64,000 bases of DNA from Sporolactobacillus kofuensis (GTDB lineage: Bacteria > Bacillota > Bacilli > Bacillales > Sporolactobacillaceae): contig NZ_JAMXWN010000008.1 in NCBI RefSeq assembly GCF_024125425.1, positions 62,001 through 126,000 on the forward strand, in the 5' to 3' direction. The number at the start of each line of letters is the position of its first letter. Positions within the stretch are counted from its first letter, which is position 1. Positions 63,742-64,000 of this stretch are shown in pieces. The notes under the pieces are model-generated. The model saw nothing but the letters and a program-made list of their open reading frames with translations, ran no database searches and had not been told where the DNA came from. Made by a program: the position numbers and the translations under genes.

Positions 63742-63870
63742 TACTAAAGATTATAAGTAAGAATTATGTGGAATTTGTGTTGAAAACATGTCGAATCCAA
63801 TTTATTTTTAAAGAAAAGTGAGAGCTGAATTACCCATAATTTCTGTGATGAAACCAGCAATCAGACTGTC
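63742..63870. repeat. duplicated segment, copy 1 (upstream promoter)
   Basis: It aligns base by base with 61227-61350 for most of its length, including the three repeats, the -10 and the GAATTACCCATAATTTCTGT block. The minus strand of that block codes for WFHHRNYG and a stop, like WFYYRNNG in the 66-residue protein, but an in-frame stop lies about 5 codons upstream. It is a decayed gene end. Confidence 0.72.
63750..63795 (-). promoter_or_regulatory. promoter P1 with three 11-bp-spaced repeats
   Basis: On the plus strand TGTGGAA (63767), TGTTGAA (63778) and TGTCGAA (63789) are exactly 11 bases apart. The minus-strand -10 is TATAAT (63755-63750), 11 bases from the nearest repeat. The layout equals P2. 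It drives the response regulator operon with a leader of about 120 bases. Confidence 0.72.
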
Positions 63871-64000
63871 AATGAAGGGAAAGTCGTCAATCCTATAATA
63901 GAGGGATAGTTATTTTAATGATAAACTATATACATTGGTAATATGAAAGGAATGAGTCTACTGTTTAATGATGTTTTTCTAAAAGCTTGCCGCAGAGAAG
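63871..64000. other. window edge, nothing recognised
   Basis: The last 130 bases hold no convincing ORF, RNA gene or terminator. They may contain more of the decayed gene whose tail is at 63830-63860. Confidence 0.3.

Noticed and set aside
1-64000. CRISPR array, tRNA or rRNA genes, restriction or toxin-antitoxin loci
   Set aside because: No regularly spaced direct repeats, tRNA-like T-loop or rRNA segments, or recognisable proteins of these systems were seen in reading the window.

Overview
The window looks like chromosomal DNA of a spore-forming, low-to-moderate GC Bacillales bacterium. Strong AGGAGG-type ribosome binding sites, frequent GTG/TTG starts, U-tailed intrinsic terminators, a T-box riboswitch, CotF-type coat proteins, a YtaF-like sporulation protein, and the LipM, GltC, AlsR, YusI, YpjP and YwqA families all fit. 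An acetoin module (alsS-alsD/alsR), a secreted levansucrase and a lactate-channel-like aquaglyceroporin suggest a lactic-acid-producing relative such as Sporolactobacillus. The genus is my inference, not proven by the sequence.

Layout. 0.3-5 kb: gcvH and a yusI-like gene, two CotF-like coat genes, a secreted CAP-domain protein, a GDSL esterase and ypjP. 5-8.6 kb: class Ib ribonucleotide reductase nrdI-nrdE-nrdF behind a promoter with two NrdR boxes. 8.8-12.5 kb: ppx-ppk polyphosphate operon. 12.7-19.9 kb: glutamate synthase genes with divergent gltC. 20.1-21.9 kb: lipM-lipA, which with gcvH form most of the Bacillus-type lipoylation route. 22.3-26 kb: SNF2 helicase plus small SWIM protein. 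26.4-29.6 kb: hom-thrC-thrB, followed by an unlisted 31-codon membrane-peptide ORF. 29.9-35.6 kb: RpiR regulator, hisC, then a serine-type T-box controlling a class V aminotransferase and serA. 35.7-36.1 kb: decayed permease fragment and IS3-family remnant.

36.2-41.4 kb: HAD hydrolase, BNR-like membrane protein, AIM24-like protein, methyltransferase, YtaF-like protein. 41.8-45.5 kb: alsS-alsD and divergent alsR with a perfect TAAT-N11-ATTA box. 45.5-52.3 kb: AI-2E permease, cardiolipin synthase, thioesterase, AraC regulator, LarD/GlpF-like channel, DedA, glutaredoxin. 52.4-55.3 kb: LacI regulator and levansucrase, with a complete promoter-operator and a structured leader. 55.6-59.2 kb: CBS protein, YdcF-like protein, DUF3290-DUF421 pair, cell-wall amidase. 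59.6-63.9 kb: CDF cation exporter and a two-component operon with three small Cys/Met/His-containing membrane proteins.

The strongest new observation is in that last block. The promoter before the response regulator and an internal promoter before two small membrane proteins have the same design: three TGTNGAA-type repeats exactly 11 bp apart, ending 11 bp from a -10 box. They lie inside a duplicated segment that also carries the tail of a decayed paralogue. This suggests an autoregulated, possibly metal-responsive envelope system. A second genome-scale signal is a family of five degenerate intergenic repeats, two of them next to nearly identical terminators.
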